Shown here: positions 62,750 to 64,000 of the stretch, piece after piece
Layout: the number at the start of each line of letters is the position of its first letter
How positions within the stretch are numbered: position 1 is the first letter of the stretch
From: Aeromicrobium piscarium
GTDB taxonomy: Bacteria > Actinomycetota > Actinomycetes > Propionibacteriales > Nocardioidaceae
Assembly: GCF_007421815.1 (NCBI RefSeq)
Contig: NZ_VLNT01000015.1
Location: forward strand, 1-64,000
DNA length: 64,000 nucleotides
Reading direction: 5' to 3'
The notes under the pieces: model-generated
Told to the model about the DNA's origin: nothing
What the model saw: only the letters and a program-made list of their open reading frames with translations
Database searches by the model: none
Translations under genes and position numbers: made by a program

Positions 62750-63513
62750 TCCGCGCGCTCCGGGCCGAGCTCCACAAGGCAGTGACACTGCCCGCGACCT
62801 TGGTGGGCTGCGGCGTCATGGTGCTGAGCATGGTGGCCCTCACCGTGCTGAACGCGCTCTCGGCGCGCGGTGACGACGCCGCCGACTCTGCCTTCGATGT
62901 CGCGTTCTACGGTGCACCGCTCGGCGTGGTCGGGTCGGTGGTCGTCGCGGTCGTCCTGGTCGGCAGCGAGTACACGGCCAACAGCCCTGACGCGGGCGGC
63001 GGCCGGCAGATCCCGACGACGCTCATCGCGATCGGCTCGCGAACGCGACTGCTCGTCGCCAAGGCAGTCGCGATGGTGGTCGTCGTCGTGCCATCGGCCG
63101 CGATCGCGATCGGGGTCTGCCTCGGTGTCGCCACCGCGCTGTTGGGCGATTCCGCCGGCCCGCCTGTCGCCTTCGACGAGGGGCTGCGCCGCGCGGGCGC
63201 CGTGGTCGTCTACTGGCTCCTCATCTCGATCATGGCTCTCGCGGTCACCGTCCTGACGCGCAACGGCGTCATTCCGCTGGTCTTCTTCATCGTCAACAGC
63301 GCTGTACTGCCGCCGTCCTTCTTGCTGAGCCGGGTCACCGATCTCGCCTTCTGGCTGCCCGACACGTCCGGCTTCCGCCTCCTGAGCTACGGCATCGGAC
63401 AGTCGATCGACGATGCCCAGCTGGCGATGGTGCCGGGAACGTTAGTGATGACGGCCTGGGCGCTCGGCTTGCTCGCCGTCGCTGGCATCGTGATGAACCG
63501 GCGGGACGCATGA
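62746..63513 (+). CDS. ABC transporter permease
   Basis: 255 residues, six helices, ABC-2-like: VGSEYTANSPDAGGGRQIPT in the first large loop. Partner of the upstream ATPase. Confidence 0.88.
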   Translation: MIRALRAELHKAVTLPATLVGCGVMVLSMVALTVLNALSARGDDAADSAFDVAFYGAPLGVVGSVVVAVVLVGSEYTANSPDAGGGRQIPTTLIAIGSRTRLLVAKAVAMVVVVVPSAAIAIGVCLGVATALLGDSAGPPVAFDEGLRRAGAVVVYWLLISIMALAVTVLTRNGVIPLVFFIVNSAVLPPSFLLSRVTDLAFWLPDTSGFRLLSYGIGQSIDDAQLAMVPGTLVMTAWALGLLAVAGIVMNRRDA

Positions 63514-63544
63514 GCGAGCGCAGTGAGCGACCGATGAATGGTCT

Positions 63545-63597
63545 CTCATGCCGCCTTCGGCCTAGTGTGTTTTTCTTTCAGGCGGTGGCGGCATGAG
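63545..63597 (+). promoter_or_regulatory. inverted repeat enclosing the last permease start
   Basis: CTCATGCCGCC (63,545-63,555) and GGCGGCATGAG (63,587-63,597) pair perfectly; the right arm contains the ATG at 63,593. The loop has a T-run (GTGTGTTTTTCTTTC). Could hide the start or act as an attenuator. Confidence 0.45.
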
Positions 63598-64000
63598 GGC
63601 GGTCGGTGCGGAAGTGGTCAAGCTGCGGACTCTGCCGGCCGCGGTCTGGACACTCCTCATCACCCTCGGCGCCGTCGCCTTGCTCGCGGCGGCGTTCGCG
63701 GCGACGCCCGATGCGAGCTCCTCGGCGGTGGACATCACCACGCAGACGGTGCGCTTCGCGCAGGTCGGCGTGCTGGTGATGGGGATCTGGCCGGTGGCGC
63801 AGGAGTACGCCGGCCGTCAGCGGTGCACGACACTGCTCGCCGTCCCGCGGCGCGGGACCCTGGTTCTGGCCAAGGTCGCCGTCGCGGCCGGCGCGTCGCT
63901 GATCGCCGCTGCGACGAGTCTGGCCGCCGGGCTGGTCGCCGGCGTCGCGGCGGGCGCGGAGCTGCGGATCGGGACCGGCGAGGCACAGTCATTGGGTGGC
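63593..64000 (+). CDS. second ABC permease (cut by window end)
   Basis: 136 residues visible: MRAVGAEVVKLRTLPAAVWT, then several helices with QEYAGRQRCTTLLAVPRRG, matching the conserved loop of the first permease. Probably the second half of a heterodimeric exporter. C-terminus outside the window. Confidence 0.8.
   Translation, partial: MRAVGAEVVKLRTLPAAVWTLLITLGAVALLAAAFAATPDASSSAVDITTQTVRFAQVGVLVMGIWPVAQEYAGRQRCTTLLAVPRRGTLVLAKVAVAAGASLIAAATSLAAGLVAGVAAGAELRIGTGEAQSLGG

Noticed and set aside
1-64000. CRISPR array or cas genes
   Set aside because: No regularly spaced direct repeats and no Cas-like protein seen.

Overview
High-GC actinobacterial chromosome (Actinomycetota; family not fixed from sequence alone). 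The evidence is very GC-rich third codon positions, GTG starts, an actinobacterial MobF relaxase, an NdgR-type regulator next to leuCD, and a gpsA / ddl / Lrp / thiL neighbourhood. Two compartments meet near position 18,380. A 39-base 3' end of a tRNA-Gln gene (T-arm, acceptor strand, CCA) stands alone there and looks like the right attachment scar of an element integrated in that tRNA gene.

Left compartment (1 to about 18,380): a mobile island running off the left edge. It holds an IS3-type transposase tail, a HEPN-motif protein, a small gene plus a second unknown helical protein, an Ntn-hydrolase-like (proteasome-beta-like) protein, and a 1186-residue MobF relaxase-helicase. Cargo follows: an ArsR/SmtB metal sensor, two M23 peptidases, ccsB-resB (cytochrome c maturation), a DUF5134-like membrane protein, an extra ctaD, a CDF metal exporter and a DprA-like protein. 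The cargo reads as a respiratory and metal-stress module. Dyads lie in front of arsR, the CDF gene, ctaD and dprA. No integrase, coupling protein or type IV secretion genes are visible, so the rest of the element should lie to the left.

Middle (18.4-43.6 kb): a PaoABC-type molybdenum hydroxylase operon is divergent from a tightly coupled nine-gene operon (22,535-31,061). The operon is a rearranged version of the E. coli yhfZYXWVUTS cluster with a sugar-isomerase (SIS) gene added; its pathway is, to my knowledge, unassigned. Then come an ACT-domain malic enzyme, an antibiotic-biosynthesis-type monooxygenase divergent from an ECF41-like sigma factor, a gene graveyard (34.0-34.9 kb), two MFS transporters with DeoR and TetR regulators, two identical tRNA-Glu genes, alkA-ada and ogt for alkylation repair, and the IclR regulator with leuC-leuD.

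Right (43.8-64 kb): core-like genes including plsC, gpsA, a 54-residue membrane protein, a cystathionine gamma-synthase/lyase-type enzyme, ddl, a RAM-domain Lrp, thiL, a DUF2505 protein and pspA. These are followed by a MatC-type transporter with its GntR regulator, a TauE/SafE permease, a compact Tad pilus locus, prfB, a PCMT-like methyltransferase, a NarL-type two-component pair and an ABC exporter cut by the window end. Several intergenic gaps carry large hairpins with 18-28 bp arms.
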